Shown here: in pieces, positions 49,080 through 57,585 of the stretch
Numbering within the stretch: position 1 is the stretch's first letter
How the letters are laid out: each line of letters begins with the position of its first letter
Source of the DNA: Palsa-870 sp039935415
GTDB lineage: Bacteria; Chloroflexota; Dormibacteria; Dormibacterales; Dormibacteraceae
NCBI GenBank assembly: GCA_039935415.1
Contig: JBDTKH010000035.1
Span: 10,407 to 74,406, forward strand
Direction: 5' to 3'
Length of the DNA stretch: 64,000 bases
Program-made: the position numbers and the translations under genes
The notes under the pieces: generated by a model
The model's database searches: none
The model's input: the letters and a program-made list of their open reading frames with translations, nothing else
Told to the model about the DNA's origin: nothing

Positions 49080-51032
49080 CTACTCGCGATTGGTCCGGTA
49101 GACCGCGTACTCCCCGTTGTCGTAGACGAGCGTGGCGTGCTCGTCCCAGTACGCACGGCTGGCGCCGCGCGCCAGCTCCTGCGGACCGATCATCACGTAG
49201 GCGATCCCATACTTCTTGACCAGCGCCGGCGTCGACGCATCGCCGTCGAGGATCGCCTTGTCGTCGATCCCCTTCTGGACGTAGTCGGGCAGCCCGTACG
49301 TCCACAGCCAGCCCGGGTAGCCGATCAGCTCGCGCCGTCCCGCGAGCGTCGGTATCGGGCTGTTGTGCTCGTCGGCCACGGCGAACACCGCGTCCGGGCT
49401 CGTGTGTGCGTGCACCCAATCCGCGACCTGCAGGCCGCGAGCATCCGTGAACTGCACCGAGCTGACGCTGAAGTCCGACGCCCGCGCCAGGTCAAGCGCT
49501 CCCGAGAGCCCGAGCAGCACCAGCAGCACCGCCGCGAGAACCGCGGTGCCCGGGCCCCGCTGGAACATGCGGGCCAGCAGGCCCCCCACCAGCACGCTGC
49601 CCAGCAGCGCCCAGAAGACGAAGAACTTGGTGTTGTCCCAATCCCACGGCTGAAGCACGATCAAGTTCGGCACCACGAACCAAAGCCACATCGGCGCGAA
49701 CCACTTCGGGAAACGCGTCGGAAACCAGCTCCGCAGGAAGTGAGCAGCGATCAACAGTGGGATGAACACCGACGTGTTCTTGATCCAGAACCAGACCCAA
49801 TCACGGCCGAACCACACCAGGCCGTCGCGCGACCAGTCCAGGTAGGAAAGCCAGCCCAGCTCGAAACAGTAGCCGTGGATGCTAGGGCTGTCGCCGCAGA
49901 TGCTCGTGTTCGCGGCCGGCCACATCCACGCGAGGATGGGAATGCCGATGACCAGCGCCGGCGCGAAGAACGCAAGCCACTCACGGCGCCGCTTGAAGAG
50001 CGCCCAGAAACCCGACAGCGCGACCACGGTGCCGAACGCGTGCACGTGGAACAGGGGCATCACCCCGGCGACAACGCCTGCAAACAGGAACGGTCGCCAG
50101 CCGGCGTCCTCGCTCAGCGCCAGCCACAGGATCACCAGCACGATCAGGGCGAGGCTGAACCCGAAGAGCGTCGAGCGCTGGGGCACGAGGTACGCGAGCA
50201 CCGGGTTGAGCCACTGGAAGTTCAGGTCCCGATTCAGCGTGTACTCGCGCGTCAGGTGCGCCAGCCCGGCGAGCCCACTCCGCTGCAGGTCGCCGATGAG
50301 AAAGAAGAAGCCGAGCCCGCCGCTCAGCAAGAACACGAAGACCGCGAGCGCAGATGCGAGGCGGCCGCCGATGAACCGCTGTGCGGACAGGTAGAGGACC
50401 GCGGGAAAGGCGAGGCCGAGCAGTCCGCTCGAGGCCACCAGCGCGGAGGTGAGCCGGCTTCCCAGCGGCACCAGGTCGGCGGCGAAGAAATCGATCATGA
50501 ACGGGTAACCGAGGTTGTGGCCCGGGTCGATCGGGTACTGGGGCGGGAAGTTGCGGCCGTAGGCGAACGAGCCCGCAAAGCTCAGGTGCGCCGCCCAATC
50601 GCCCCAGATGTTCACGTACCCGGCGTAGAGGCCATTCGGCGTGTAGACGTAGGCCTGATGAAGGAAATGCACGGTCCATGCGCCGCAGACCAGCACCACC
50701 ACCGCGAGCGGCCACGGGTGTCCGGCTGACGACGGCGATGCGAGCCAACGCTTCATGGCGTCGGCGACGTCGTGGGCCAACCGCTTCCTGTCGAACACCG
50801 CCGCGACGAGTCCGGCGACGAGCGCGACCGCAAGACCTGCCACGTCGGTCGTCACCGTCACGTCGCGGACCACCATCGACAGCACGAAGGTCGACCCGGC
50901 GACGGCCATCGCCCCGATCACTGCGCCGAACGCGATGCGCTCCTCGAGGGTCAGGCCGAGGCCGGTGAGGTAGGTGAGGCCGAACCCGGCCACCACACAC
51001 GCCGCGAGGAATGCCGCCGGGGCTAGTTCCAA
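49080..51032 (-). CDS. Large polytopic membrane protein (glycosyltransferase-C-like)
   Basis: 650 residues with about 13 membrane helices. VYTPNGLYAGYVNIWGDWAAHLSFAGSFAYGRNFPPQYPID follows helix 4 and carries the acidic residues expected of a GT-C active-site loop. WDWDNTKFFVFWALLGSVLVGGLL and the C-terminal soluble domain (GRRELIGYPGWLWTYGLPDYVQKGIDDKAILDG) are typical of DUF2298/mannosyltransferase-like proteins. The natural start is a TTG at 51032, overlapping the PMT gene stop. Longer upstream sequence belongs to another gene. Probably transfers a lipid-linked sugar; acceptor unknown. Confidence 0.75.
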   Translation of the reverse strand: MELAPAAFLAACVVAGFGLTYLTGLGLTLEERIAFGAVIGAMAVAGSTFVLSMVVRDVTVTTDVAGLAVALVAGLVAAVFDRKRLAHDVADAMKRWLASPSSAGHPWPLAVVVLVCGAWTVHFLHQAYVYTPNGLYAGYVNIWGDWAAHLSFAGSFAYGRNFPPQYPIDPGHNLGYPFMIDFFAADLVPLGSRLTSALVASSGLLGLAFPAVLYLSAQRFIGGRLASALAVFVFLLSGGLGFFFLIGDLQRSGLAGLAHLTREYTLNRDLNFQWLNPVLAYLVPQRSTLFGFSLALIVLVILWLALSEDAGWRPFLFAGVVAGVMPLFHVHAFGTVVALSGFWALFKRRREWLAFFAPALVIGIPILAWMWPAANTSICGDSPSIHGYCFELGWLSYLDWSRDGLVWFGRDWVWFWIKNTSVFIPLLIAAHFLRSWFPTRFPKWFAPMWLWFVVPNLIVLQPWDWDNTKFFVFWALLGSVLVGGLLARMFQRGPGTAVLAAVLLVLLGLSGALDLARASDFSVSSVQFTDARGLQVADWVHAHTSPDAVFAVADEHNSPIPTLAGRRELIGYPGWLWTYGLPDYVQKGIDDKAILDGDASTPALVKKYGIAYVMIGPQELARGASRAYWDEHATLVYDNGEYAVYRTNRE

Positions 51033-52672
51033 CAGAAGAGCTGTGGCTGGCTGGGCAGCAGGTCGTTGCGGCAGTTGACGAGCCACGTCTTCGGCCCCCA
51101 CGGCGGGGTTTGTGGCCCTTCGAAGTAGGCAGGCCCCGAGATGGGAAGCCCGGTCCACACCGGGTAGAAGTAGAAGAAGAACAAGACGGCCAATCCCAGA
51201 TGCCCGCCCACGAGCAGGAGGCGGCCTGGCGGTTTCAGGTTTTGCGCGATGTGCGTGAGCACAAATGCCACGGCCAGCACCATGAAAATGAGCCCGCCGA
51301 ACATGTGATACATGAACAGGACCCGGCTGATCGGCGCCCACGGCAGCCACTGGGTGATGAAGCCGAGCAGGATGACGGTGGCCGGGAAGCTGCGGTGCCG
51401 GATGATGAAGTACGGCAGCGACACGACGCACGGCAGGCTCGTCCACCAGATCCACGGGTTTCCGAGGTCGGCCATGCGCGCCACTAGCTGCTCGCCGGTC
51501 CAGTGGTCGATGCCGAGGTTCGCGTACTCGGCGTAATAGAGCACCGGCCGGGAGAGGAGCGGCCACGACCACCACGGCGAGCCGTACGGGTGCGTGGCTT
51601 TCAAAGTCGCGTGGTAGATGTACGACTGCTTCTGGTACTCGATCAGGTCCGCCAGGTTGTGGAACTGCCCGCGCGCGAAGAACGGATACCAGGACTCGAC
51701 GTAGATGACCAGCGGGATCGCCACGAGGGCGACCGCCGCAACGGCCAGGTACACCGGCCACTGCACTCCGCCGGGAACTGCTCTCCGCCACAGCATCCGG
51801 ACCAGGAGGAGGAACACGATGCTGGCGAGAGCCGCCAGCACGATCCATTTCGACGCGATGCCGATTCCCAGCACCACGCCCAGCGCCACCAGCGAGACGA
51901 GCGACGCCCTCTTGGTGCGGCTCTGAATGTGGACCAGGTACAGGAAGTACGCGAGAAGGATGAAGAAGATCGGAAAGATGTCGATCATCCCGATCCGCGA
52001 CTGGATGAAGAACATGCCGTCGAAGCACGCGAACGTCGCCGCGGCGATCGCGAACAGGCGCTTGGGCCACAGCCGGCGCGCGAACAGATACATCATCGGG
52101 ATGCACAGGACTCCGAAGATGCACGCCGCGATGCGCCAGCCGAACGTGTTGAACCCGAGGTCGATGTAGTCGCCGGAGGCCCCCTGGAAGTGGACGCGGT
52201 ACCAACCGTAGCTCCACTCCCCCGAGCCGATGATGAGCTTCGCGAGCGGCGGCTCGGGGTCGAAGTAGTTGAAGCGGCAGTTGGACGTGGAGGGCCGGCA
52301 CATCTCCACGCCCTTGAAGTCGTCATAGGCGTCGACCGGGAAGTAGATCTCGTCGAAGACCTGGCCGTTTGGCGGCGAAAGCTGGCCGCTCGCATCCGGA
52401 TAGCCGCGGTTGAACGGGTACGCGAGGCCGCACAGGGTCCCGGGGTCGCCGGTGGAGTTGACGGGCGTGTGCGAGACGCAGTCGGTGATCGCCGGACCCT
52501 GGAACGGGTGGAGGAAGAAGTCGGGCATGATCGGGCTGTAGAAGCGCAGAACGAAAGCGACCGCGGTGAGCGCCAGGATTGCGACCAGGTCCCAGCGATC
52601 GAAGTAATTTGTCTTCCCGACGGGTTTGTCCGGCTGCGACTCCTCTAACTGGTAGGCGCGGGGCCGGCTCAC
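51023..52672 (-). CDS. Protein O-mannosyltransferase-like membrane protein (GT39/PMT family)
   Basis: 549 residues. The first loop VFDEIYFPVDAYDDFKGVEMC, then FNYFDPEPPLAKLIIGSGEWSYG (DPEPPL aligns with the PMT DExHPP-type motif) and FGVLCIPMMYLFARRLW follow the PMT/GT39 N-terminal layout with at least nine membrane helices. PMT enzymes attach mannose from polyprenyl-phosphate-mannose to secreted proteins. The GTG at 52672 overlaps the upstream TGA. It overlaps the next polytopic gene by 10 bp, suggesting a two-gene module. Acceptor not known. Confidence 0.82.
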   Translation of the reverse strand: MSRPRAYQLEESQPDKPVGKTNYFDRWDLVAILALTAVAFVLRFYSPIMPDFFLHPFQGPAITDCVSHTPVNSTGDPGTLCGLAYPFNRGYPDASGQLSPPNGQVFDEIYFPVDAYDDFKGVEMCRPSTSNCRFNYFDPEPPLAKLIIGSGEWSYGWYRVHFQGASGDYIDLGFNTFGWRIAACIFGVLCIPMMYLFARRLWPKRLFAIAAATFACFDGMFFIQSRIGMIDIFPIFFILLAYFLYLVHIQSRTKRASLVSLVALGVVLGIGIASKWIVLAALASIVFLLLVRMLWRRAVPGGVQWPVYLAVAAVALVAIPLVIYVESWYPFFARGQFHNLADLIEYQKQSYIYHATLKATHPYGSPWWSWPLLSRPVLYYAEYANLGIDHWTGEQLVARMADLGNPWIWWTSLPCVVSLPYFIIRHRSFPATVILLGFITQWLPWAPISRVLFMYHMFGGLIFMVLAVAFVLTHIAQNLKPPGRLLLVGGHLGLAVLFFFYFYPVWTGLPISGPAYFEGPQTPPWGPKTWLVNCRNDLLPSQPQLFCWN

Positions 52673-53271
52673 CGCCGCCGTTTGCGCCGCTTTCCGCCGC
52701 CCTGGTTCTGCCCCAGGCGCTCCGGCAGCCTCGACATGATCTCCCACGCCACCGAGTCGGCATCGGGAACCGGGATCGCGATCGTGTCCTCGTACATGAG
52801 GCGCGCACCAAGCTTCTTCTTGAACGCCCCCAGCTGCTCCTCGTCGCCACGCACGCGGATGAAGAGCGCCGGCTTGTCTATGTGCGCCTTCATGACGGGC
52901 GCGACCATGCGCTTGCGGCCGTCCTGGAAATGCGTCCGTAGGGGCATGGCCTTGACCGACTTGATCGTGTTGTAGTCGATCACCACGCTCGAGAGCAACG
53001 TTGAGATCTTGACGCCCTCGTCGAGGATCCTTACGTGGCTGCGGTAGCGGTAGTAGAGGAACAGCCCGCCAAGCAGCAGACCGCTTGGGACGTACAGGAG
53101 CCAGACCACGTTCGCGGCTTTGTTGAACTGGTGCTGGTAGATGAGCAAGACCGTCATCACGATCCCGACCGCGACCAGGAAGCCGGCGAAGAACCGCTGC
53201 TGCTGCCAGAGCTGGTGGGCGTGGAGGTTCTGGTGCCGCTTGCCGGAGGCCACAGGGGGTTGATCTGACAA
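52669..53271 (-). CDS. Small membrane protein with PH-like (DUF) domain
   Basis: 200 residues. Two membrane helices (FFAGFLVAVGIVMTVLLIYQHQF and VVWLLYVPSGLLLGGLFLYYRY) are followed by a beta-rich domain (SHVRILDEGVKISTLLSSVVIDYNTIKSVKAMPLRTHF) similar to bacterial PH-like domains and a basic tail GGGKRRKRRR. Start TTG 53271, immediately after glpK. It overlaps the PMT gene by 4 nt, so it is likely a partner of it. The role is unknown. Confidence 0.7.
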   Translation of the reverse strand: MSDQPPVASGKRHQNLHAHQLWQQQRFFAGFLVAVGIVMTVLLIYQHQFNKAANVVWLLYVPSGLLLGGLFLYYRYRSHVRILDEGVKISTLLSSVVIDYNTIKSVKAMPLRTHFQDGRKRMVAPVMKAHIDKPALFIRVRGDEEQLGAFKKKLGARLMYEDTIAIPVPDADSVAWEIMSRLPERLGQNQGGGKRRKRRR

Positions 53272-53275
53272 AGCG

Positions 53276-54793
53276 CTACTGATTATCAGGGGTACGGCCC
53301 GACGGACCCCCCTCCGCCCAGTGCCGGCTCCGCTCCACGGCGCGGCGCCACTGCGATTGCAGGGAGTCGGCGTGGTCTTTCGACATGCTTGGCTCGAACT
53401 CGCGATCGAGCTTCCAGAGGTCCTGGAGGTCGACGTCGGCCCAGATCCCGGCGCCAAGCCCGGCCAGGAAGGCCGCACCGAGGGCGGTCGTCTCGGTCTG
53501 GCGCGGTCGCCGGACCGGGATGCCCAAGAGGTCGGCCTGGAACTGGCACAACACGTCCATCACGGCCGCGCCGCCGTCGACGCGGAGCTCCTGCAGGCTG
53601 GATCCAAGGTCGCGCTCCATCGCTTCGACGACGTCGCGCGTCTGGTAGGCCATCGCCTCAACCGCCGCCCTGACGACCTGCGCCCGCCCGCTTCCTCGAG
53701 TCAGCCCGACGATCGTTCCTCGCGCGTACGGATCCCAGTGCGGCGCGCCCAGGCCGACGAACGCGGGGACCATGAACACGCCACCGCTGTCGGGCACCGA
53801 CGACGCGAGAGGGCCTGCCTCCGCGGCGCTCGCGATGATGCCGAGGCCATCGCGGAGCCACTGCAGCGCGGCGCCTGTGATGAAGATGGCGCCCTCCAGC
53901 GCGTAGCTCAATCTCGCGTCGCGCCGCCACGCCACGGTGGTCAACATGCCCGCGGTCGATGCGACGCGGTCGGCCCCGGTCAGCGTCAGCACGAACGAGC
54001 CGGTGCCGTAGGTGTTCTTCGCCATCCCGACCTCGGTGCAGGCCTGGCCGAAGAGGGCCGCCTGCTGGTCGCCGGCGATGCCGCTGATCGGCGCGTCGAC
54101 ACCGTCCAGTGCGTCGGGGTCGGTGTGCGACAGGTGGCCGGCGGAGTCGACGATGCGAGGCAGGTTCGCCAGTGGGACGTCGAAGAGTTCGCCCATCTCT
54201 TCGCTCCAGGTCCCGCGCCCGATGTCGAACAGGAGCGTGCGCGATGCGTTGGAGGCGTCGGTGACGTGGTCGCGCCCGCCGGACAGTCTTGCGACAAGCC
54301 AGCTGTCGACCGTGCCGAACGCGGCGTTCTCCAACCCCTCGACGTGCTTGACGAGCCACGCGAGCTTCGTCGCCGTGAAGTACGGGTCGAGCACGAGGCC
54401 GGTGATCGTGCGCACGCGGTCCTCGTGGCCGGCTTGCCGGAAGCGCTCGCATTCGTCCGCGGTGCGCCGGTCCTGCCAGACGATCGCGGGGGCGAGCGGC
54501 TGCAGCGTTTTGCGGTCCCACGCGACGAGGGTCTCTCGCTGGTTGGTTATGCCAATCGCGCGCACGTCGGCGGGCCGTGCGTTTGCCGCCTCGAGCGCCT
54601 GATGAGCCGTCCGCTGGACCGCCGCCCAGATCTCGAGCGCGTCGTGTTCGACCCACCCCGGCTGCGGGTAGTGCTGCGTGATCTCGTGATAACCCTTGCC
54701 GCGCACGACGCCGTCGAGGCCGACCACCACAGCAGTCGCACCGGTGGTGCCCTCGTCGAGGCTGAGCACGACTCCCGGGTCCTCCCCATTCAT
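53276..54793 (-). CDS. glpK: Glycerol kinase
   Basis: 505 residues, full-length FGGY kinase. VVLSLDEGTTGATAVVVGLDG replaces the usual DQGTTSSRA. GITNQRETLVAWDRKT, IVWQDRRTADEC, SNASRTLLFDI, GIAGDQQAALFGQ, NTYGTGSFVLTLTG, and the C-terminal LRVDGGAAVMDVLCQFQADLLGIPVRRP all fit glycerol kinase, which makes glycerol-3-phosphate. The Gln-to-Glu and Ser-to-Gly changes in the first motif are unusual and might affect substrate preference. The ATG lies in a palindromic repeat; a GTG five or six codons later (after GGGGAGG) may be the older start. Confidence 0.9.
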   Translation of the reverse strand: MNGEDPGVVLSLDEGTTGATAVVVGLDGVVRGKGYHEITQHYPQPGWVEHDALEIWAAVQRTAHQALEAANARPADVRAIGITNQRETLVAWDRKTLQPLAPAIVWQDRRTADECERFRQAGHEDRVRTITGLVLDPYFTATKLAWLVKHVEGLENAAFGTVDSWLVARLSGGRDHVTDASNASRTLLFDIGRGTWSEEMGELFDVPLANLPRIVDSAGHLSHTDPDALDGVDAPISGIAGDQQAALFGQACTEVGMAKNTYGTGSFVLTLTGADRVASTAGMLTTVAWRRDARLSYALEGAIFITGAALQWLRDGLGIIASAAEAGPLASSVPDSGGVFMVPAFVGLGAPHWDPYARGTIVGLTRGSGRAQVVRAAVEAMAYQTRDVVEAMERDLGSSLQELRVDGGAAVMDVLCQFQADLLGIPVRRPRQTETTALGAAFLAGLGAGIWADVDLQDLWKLDREFEPSMSKDHADSLQSQWRRAVERSRHWAEGGPSGRTPDNQ

Positions 54794-54864
54794 GGGGAGG
54801 GGGCGGCGCAGTCGCCGGAGGGGCTCATGGCGAGGTGCCGGCGCAGCCGCCGGAGGGGCTCACG
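54781..54864. repeat. Dispersed GC-rich repeat, copy F, at the glpK start
   Basis: TCCCCATTCATGGGGA (54784-54799) includes the glpK start codon on the minus strand. It is followed by GGCGGCGCAGTCGCCGGAGGGGCTCA and a partial second copy, GGTGCCGGCGCAGCCGCCGGAGG and GGGCTCA, to 54864. It resembles copy E in its first half. Confidence 0.7.
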
Positions 54865-54874
54865 GATCGGTCCG

Positions 54875-55702
54875 CTATTTCGACGGCTTCCAGGTCCGGT
54901 TCAAGCTGCCAGTCGCGTACCCCTCGAGGTCGGCGGACACGAACTTGTAGCCCGCGTGGCGCACGACTTCGACGACGCGCTCGCGCTCCGCGATCAGCCG
55001 CTCGATCTCCGCGCCATCGACCTCGATGCGAGCCACGTCGCCGTGATGCCGCACGCGCACCTGCGCGAAACCCAGCGCCCTGATCCCTGCCTCGGCGGCT
55101 TCGATCCGGCGCAGCGCCTCGACGGTGACCGGAGTCCCGTGAGGGATCCGCGACGAGAGGCACGCGAACGACGGCTTGTTCCAATTGGGCAATCCCAGCT
55201 CGCGCGCGGCGGCGCGGATCTCGGACTTGCCCATGCCCGCTTCGAGCAGTGGAAAGCGGACGCCGCGCTTGATCGCGGAGGCGTGGCCCGGCCGGTGGTC
55301 GCCCGCATCGTCGGCGGTGGCGCCGTAGGCGAGGTGATCGAGACCGAGCCCCACCTTCACCGGCTCGAGCGCGTCGAACAGCTCTTCCTTGCAGTGGAAG
55401 CAGCGGTCCGGATTGTTGCGCGCGTACTCCTCGAGCTCGACCTCGTCGGTCGCCACCTCGACCAGGCGTGCGCCCAGCGATCGCGCGAGGATGCGCGCCT
55501 CCTCCTGCTCCGATTCGGGGTAGGCGGGCGAGCTGGCGAGGACCGCGACGGCGCGGTCGCCGAGCTCGTCGAGCGAGAGCTTGAGCAGGAGCGTCGAGTC
55601 GACGCCGCCGGAATACGCGACGAGGACGGACCCGAGGTCGCGCACGATCGCGCGGGCTCGGTCGAGGCGGGTCGCGTCGTGTCGGTCGAGCTGGATTATC
55701 AC
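54875..55702 (-). CDS. larE: LarE-like ATP-dependent sacrificial sulfur transferase
   Basis: 275 residues. PP-loop YSGGVDSTLLLKLSLDELG (S31-S36), LASSPAYPESEQEEARIL, RCFHCKEELFDAL (C101, C104), GATADDAGDHRPG and KPSFACLSSRIPHG (C181) are all LarE marks. LarE activates pyridinium dicarboxylate and donates the Cys sulfur to make the nickel-pincer cofactor of lactate racemase-type enzymes. The CxxC may bind a cluster in this subtype. LarB and LarC are not in the window. Overlaps nothing; the moeB-like gene is 13 bp upstream. Confidence 0.88.
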   Translation of the reverse strand: MIIQLDRHDATRLDRARAIVRDLGSVLVAYSGGVDSTLLLKLSLDELGDRAVAVLASSPAYPESEQEEARILARSLGARLVEVATDEVELEEYARNNPDRCFHCKEELFDALEPVKVGLGLDHLAYGATADDAGDHRPGHASAIKRGVRFPLLEAGMGKSEIRAAARELGLPNWNKPSFACLSSRIPHGTPVTVEALRRIEAAEAGIRALGFAQVRVRHHGDVARIEVDGAEIERLIAERERVVEVVRHAGYKFVSADLEGYATGSLNRTWKPSK

Positions 55703-55715
55703 TCCAGCTGAGAGG

Positions 55716-56549
55716 TTAGCTCGCGCGGGCTTCCGAAGGCTCCATCGCGAGGGCGCCGCACCACGCCTCGTAGTCGATGAGGCCGGTGACGGTCGGGTTC
55801 TCCCCGCACAGCGGGCACGCCTTGTTCTGGCGGAGCTTCAGCTCGCGAAAGCTCATGTCCTCGCCCTCGAAGAGGAGGTAGCGGCCGATCATCGGCTTGC
55901 CGATGTCGAGCAGGTACTTGATCGTCTCGAAGGCCATCATGCTGCCGATGATCCCCGGCAGCACGCCGAACACGCCCGCCTCGGCGCAGCTCTGCACGGA
56001 GCCCGGCGGAGGCGGCTCGGGGAACAGGCAGCGGTAGCAGCCGGTGCCCTTGGCCGCGTCGAACAAGGCGAGCCGTCCCTCGAAACGGAAGATGCTGCCA
56101 TGGACCAGCGGCTTGGCCAGGAAGTACGCGGCGTCGTTGGCCAGGTAGCGCGTGGGGAAGTTGTCGGTGCCGTCGACGATGACGTCGTAGGGAGCGAAGA
56201 TCCTCATCACCGTCTCGGAGTTGAGGTGCTCGTTGATGGGAACGACCTCCACGTCCGGGTTCAGGTTGCGCAGCGTGTCGGCGGCCGACTCGACCTTGAG
56301 CCTGCCGATGTCGTCGTGACCGTGGAGGATCTGCCGCTGGAGGTTGGACGCGTCGACCACGTCGAAGTCGACGATGCCGATCTTGCCGACCCCGGCCGCC
56401 GCGAGGAACATCGAGGCGGGAGAGCCGAGACCGCCGGCGCCCAGGAGCAGCACGCTCGAGCCGAGCAGCTTGCGCTGGCCGGCCCCGCCCACTTCGGGCA
56501 GGATTAGGTGCCGGGCGTACCGGGCGACCTGGTCTGGTGTGAATGCCAT
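55716..56549 (-). CDS. moeB: MoeB/ThiF-family adenylyltransferase
   Basis: 277 residues. QVARYARHLILPEVGGAGQRKLLGSSVLLLGAGGLGSPASMFLAAAGVGKIGIVDFDVVDASNLQRQILH is the E1-like nucleotide fold. DVIVDGTDNFPTRYLANDAAY and the CYRCLF...CPLCG zinc tetrad are present. The rhodanese domain of some MoeZ proteins is absent. It adenylates the C-terminus of a ubiquitin-like sulfur carrier (MoaD or ThiS). Its place next to LarE suggests a shared sulfur-transfer theme. Start ATG 56549 is clear. Confidence 0.9.
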   Translation of the reverse strand: MAFTPDQVARYARHLILPEVGGAGQRKLLGSSVLLLGAGGLGSPASMFLAAAGVGKIGIVDFDVVDASNLQRQILHGHDDIGRLKVESAADTLRNLNPDVEVVPINEHLNSETVMRIFAPYDVIVDGTDNFPTRYLANDAAYFLAKPLVHGSIFRFEGRLALFDAAKGTGCYRCLFPEPPPPGSVQSCAEAGVFGVLPGIIGSMMAFETIKYLLDIGKPMIGRYLLFEGEDMSFRELKLRQNKACPLCGENPTVTGLIDYEAWCGALAMEPSEARAS

Positions 56550-56589
56550 CTCAACTCACTATACCCAGGGTCGATCGGGGGTTATTCCT

Positions 56590-56636
56590 ATGAGGAGCCG
56601 CCGGAGGGTCTCCGGCTCGTCCTCATATAGTGGGAG
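56590..56636. other. Strong hairpin in the moeB / 56642 intergenic region
   Basis: ATGAGGA...GCCG..GGAG, loop GGT, CTCC..GGCT...TCCTCAT: three stem segments nest around one loop, ending 6 bp before the ATG at 56642. It includes the ribosome-binding region only partly (GTGGGAGGG follows). It could be a terminator for leftward genes or a translational control hairpin for the rightward gene. Confidence 0.5.
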
Positions 56637-56641
56637 GGCCT

Positions 56642-57529
56642 ATGGAAACCGAGTACCTCGACGAAGAGCAGGTCATCGCCCTCTACAACAAGGTGCGGAC
56701 CGGGAAGAAAACTTGGCCGGTCGGCATCTGGACCTCCCCCGCGGCGCTCCAGTACGCGGTCACGGTCTTCGACTACTGGATCCACAACGTGATGGGCTGG
56801 AAGGCGTGGCCTGATGCGCGCGGCAAGGTGACGCCGGCGCTGCTCGAGGAGCACAGGCTGGCCGACCTTGTGGAGAGCGTCTTCGTCCCCGAGTTCGGCG
56901 AAGACTGGCTCGACTTCGAGGTCGTGCTCAACGAGAGCATGCGGCTGTCCGAGGACGAGGCCTGGGCGCCGGACGTGGCGGACAGGCAGGAGCGCGTGGA
57001 GGCGGCTTTCGAGCACGCCTTCGAGCAGCTCATCGGCTCGCCCAAGCAGCAGCCCAAGCTGCTGCCGACCTATCACCGGTTCCGCAACCACCTGCTGCGG
57101 ATGTGGAGCGCGTTCCAGGAGGCGCAGGCGGAGCACGACAAGGCGGAGCGCGAGTCGGCCGAGCGCTTTTGGGCGCCGCTGCGGCTGGTCCGTTCGACTC
57201 GGGCGCAGGCGGCTGAAGCGTGGTCCATCGTCAACGCCGACGACGAGCGACGCGGCGAGGTGACGATGGTCTGGGGCGAGCCGCATCCGTACTGCGTGGT
57301 CGTGCTCGACGATGACATCGAGACGGGCGGGTGGGAGCAGGTGATCTACCGGCTGGAGCAGGAGATCCTGGTCGAGGAGCCCGGCGTCGTCAGCTACGCC
57401 GTTTGGCACAAAGGGTTCGTCGGCGAGTACTACCGCTGCGCGGACTGCGGCGAGCTGCACAGCCAGTTCGACGAAGACGCGGCCAACGAGCTGCGCCTGG
57501 ACGACCTGGAGCCGCCCGAAGAAAGATAG
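56642..57529 (+). CDS. Uncharacterised soluble protein with C-terminal Cys pair
   Basis: 295 residues. No signal or membrane segment. A region of mixed helix (LYNKVRTGKKTWPVGIWTSPAALQYAVTVFDYWIHNVMGW) leads to a long acidic helical part and an ending with YYRCADCGELHSQF, a CxxC knuckle that may bind zinc. GGGAGGG precedes the ATG at 56642. The family is not recognised. It converges on the glucoamylase gene across a dispersed repeat. Confidence 0.65.
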   Translation: METEYLDEEQVIALYNKVRTGKKTWPVGIWTSPAALQYAVTVFDYWIHNVMGWKAWPDARGKVTPALLEEHRLADLVESVFVPEFGEDWLDFEVVLNESMRLSEDEAWAPDVADRQERVEAAFEHAFEQLIGSPKQQPKLLPTYHRFRNHLLRMWSAFQEAQAEHDKAERESAERFWAPLRLVRSTRAQAAEAWSIVNADDERRGEVTMVWGEPHPYCVVVLDDDIETGGWEQVIYRLEQEILVEEPGVVSYAVWHKGFVGEYYRCADCGELHSQFDEDAANELRLDDLEPPEER

Positions 57530-57579
57530 TCACCTCCCCGCCATGCGGGTCGGCGCGTTAGCGCCGGGTGGGGGTGATG
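57530..57579. repeat. Dispersed GC-rich repeat (long form), copy G
   Basis: CACCTCCCCGCCATGCGGGTCGGCGCG...AGCGCCGGGTGGGGGT directly after the stop of the 56642 gene. It shares the second half (TCGGCGCG..AGCGCCGGGTG) with copies C and D. Confidence 0.7.
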
Positions 57580-57585
57580 CCCTCC

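Noticed and set aside
49080..52301. A single 1073-residue protein spanning both polytopic genes
   Set aside because: The first 420 residues of that frame are Arg/His/Pro-rich and lie antiphase to the PMT-like gene, which has clear PMT motifs.
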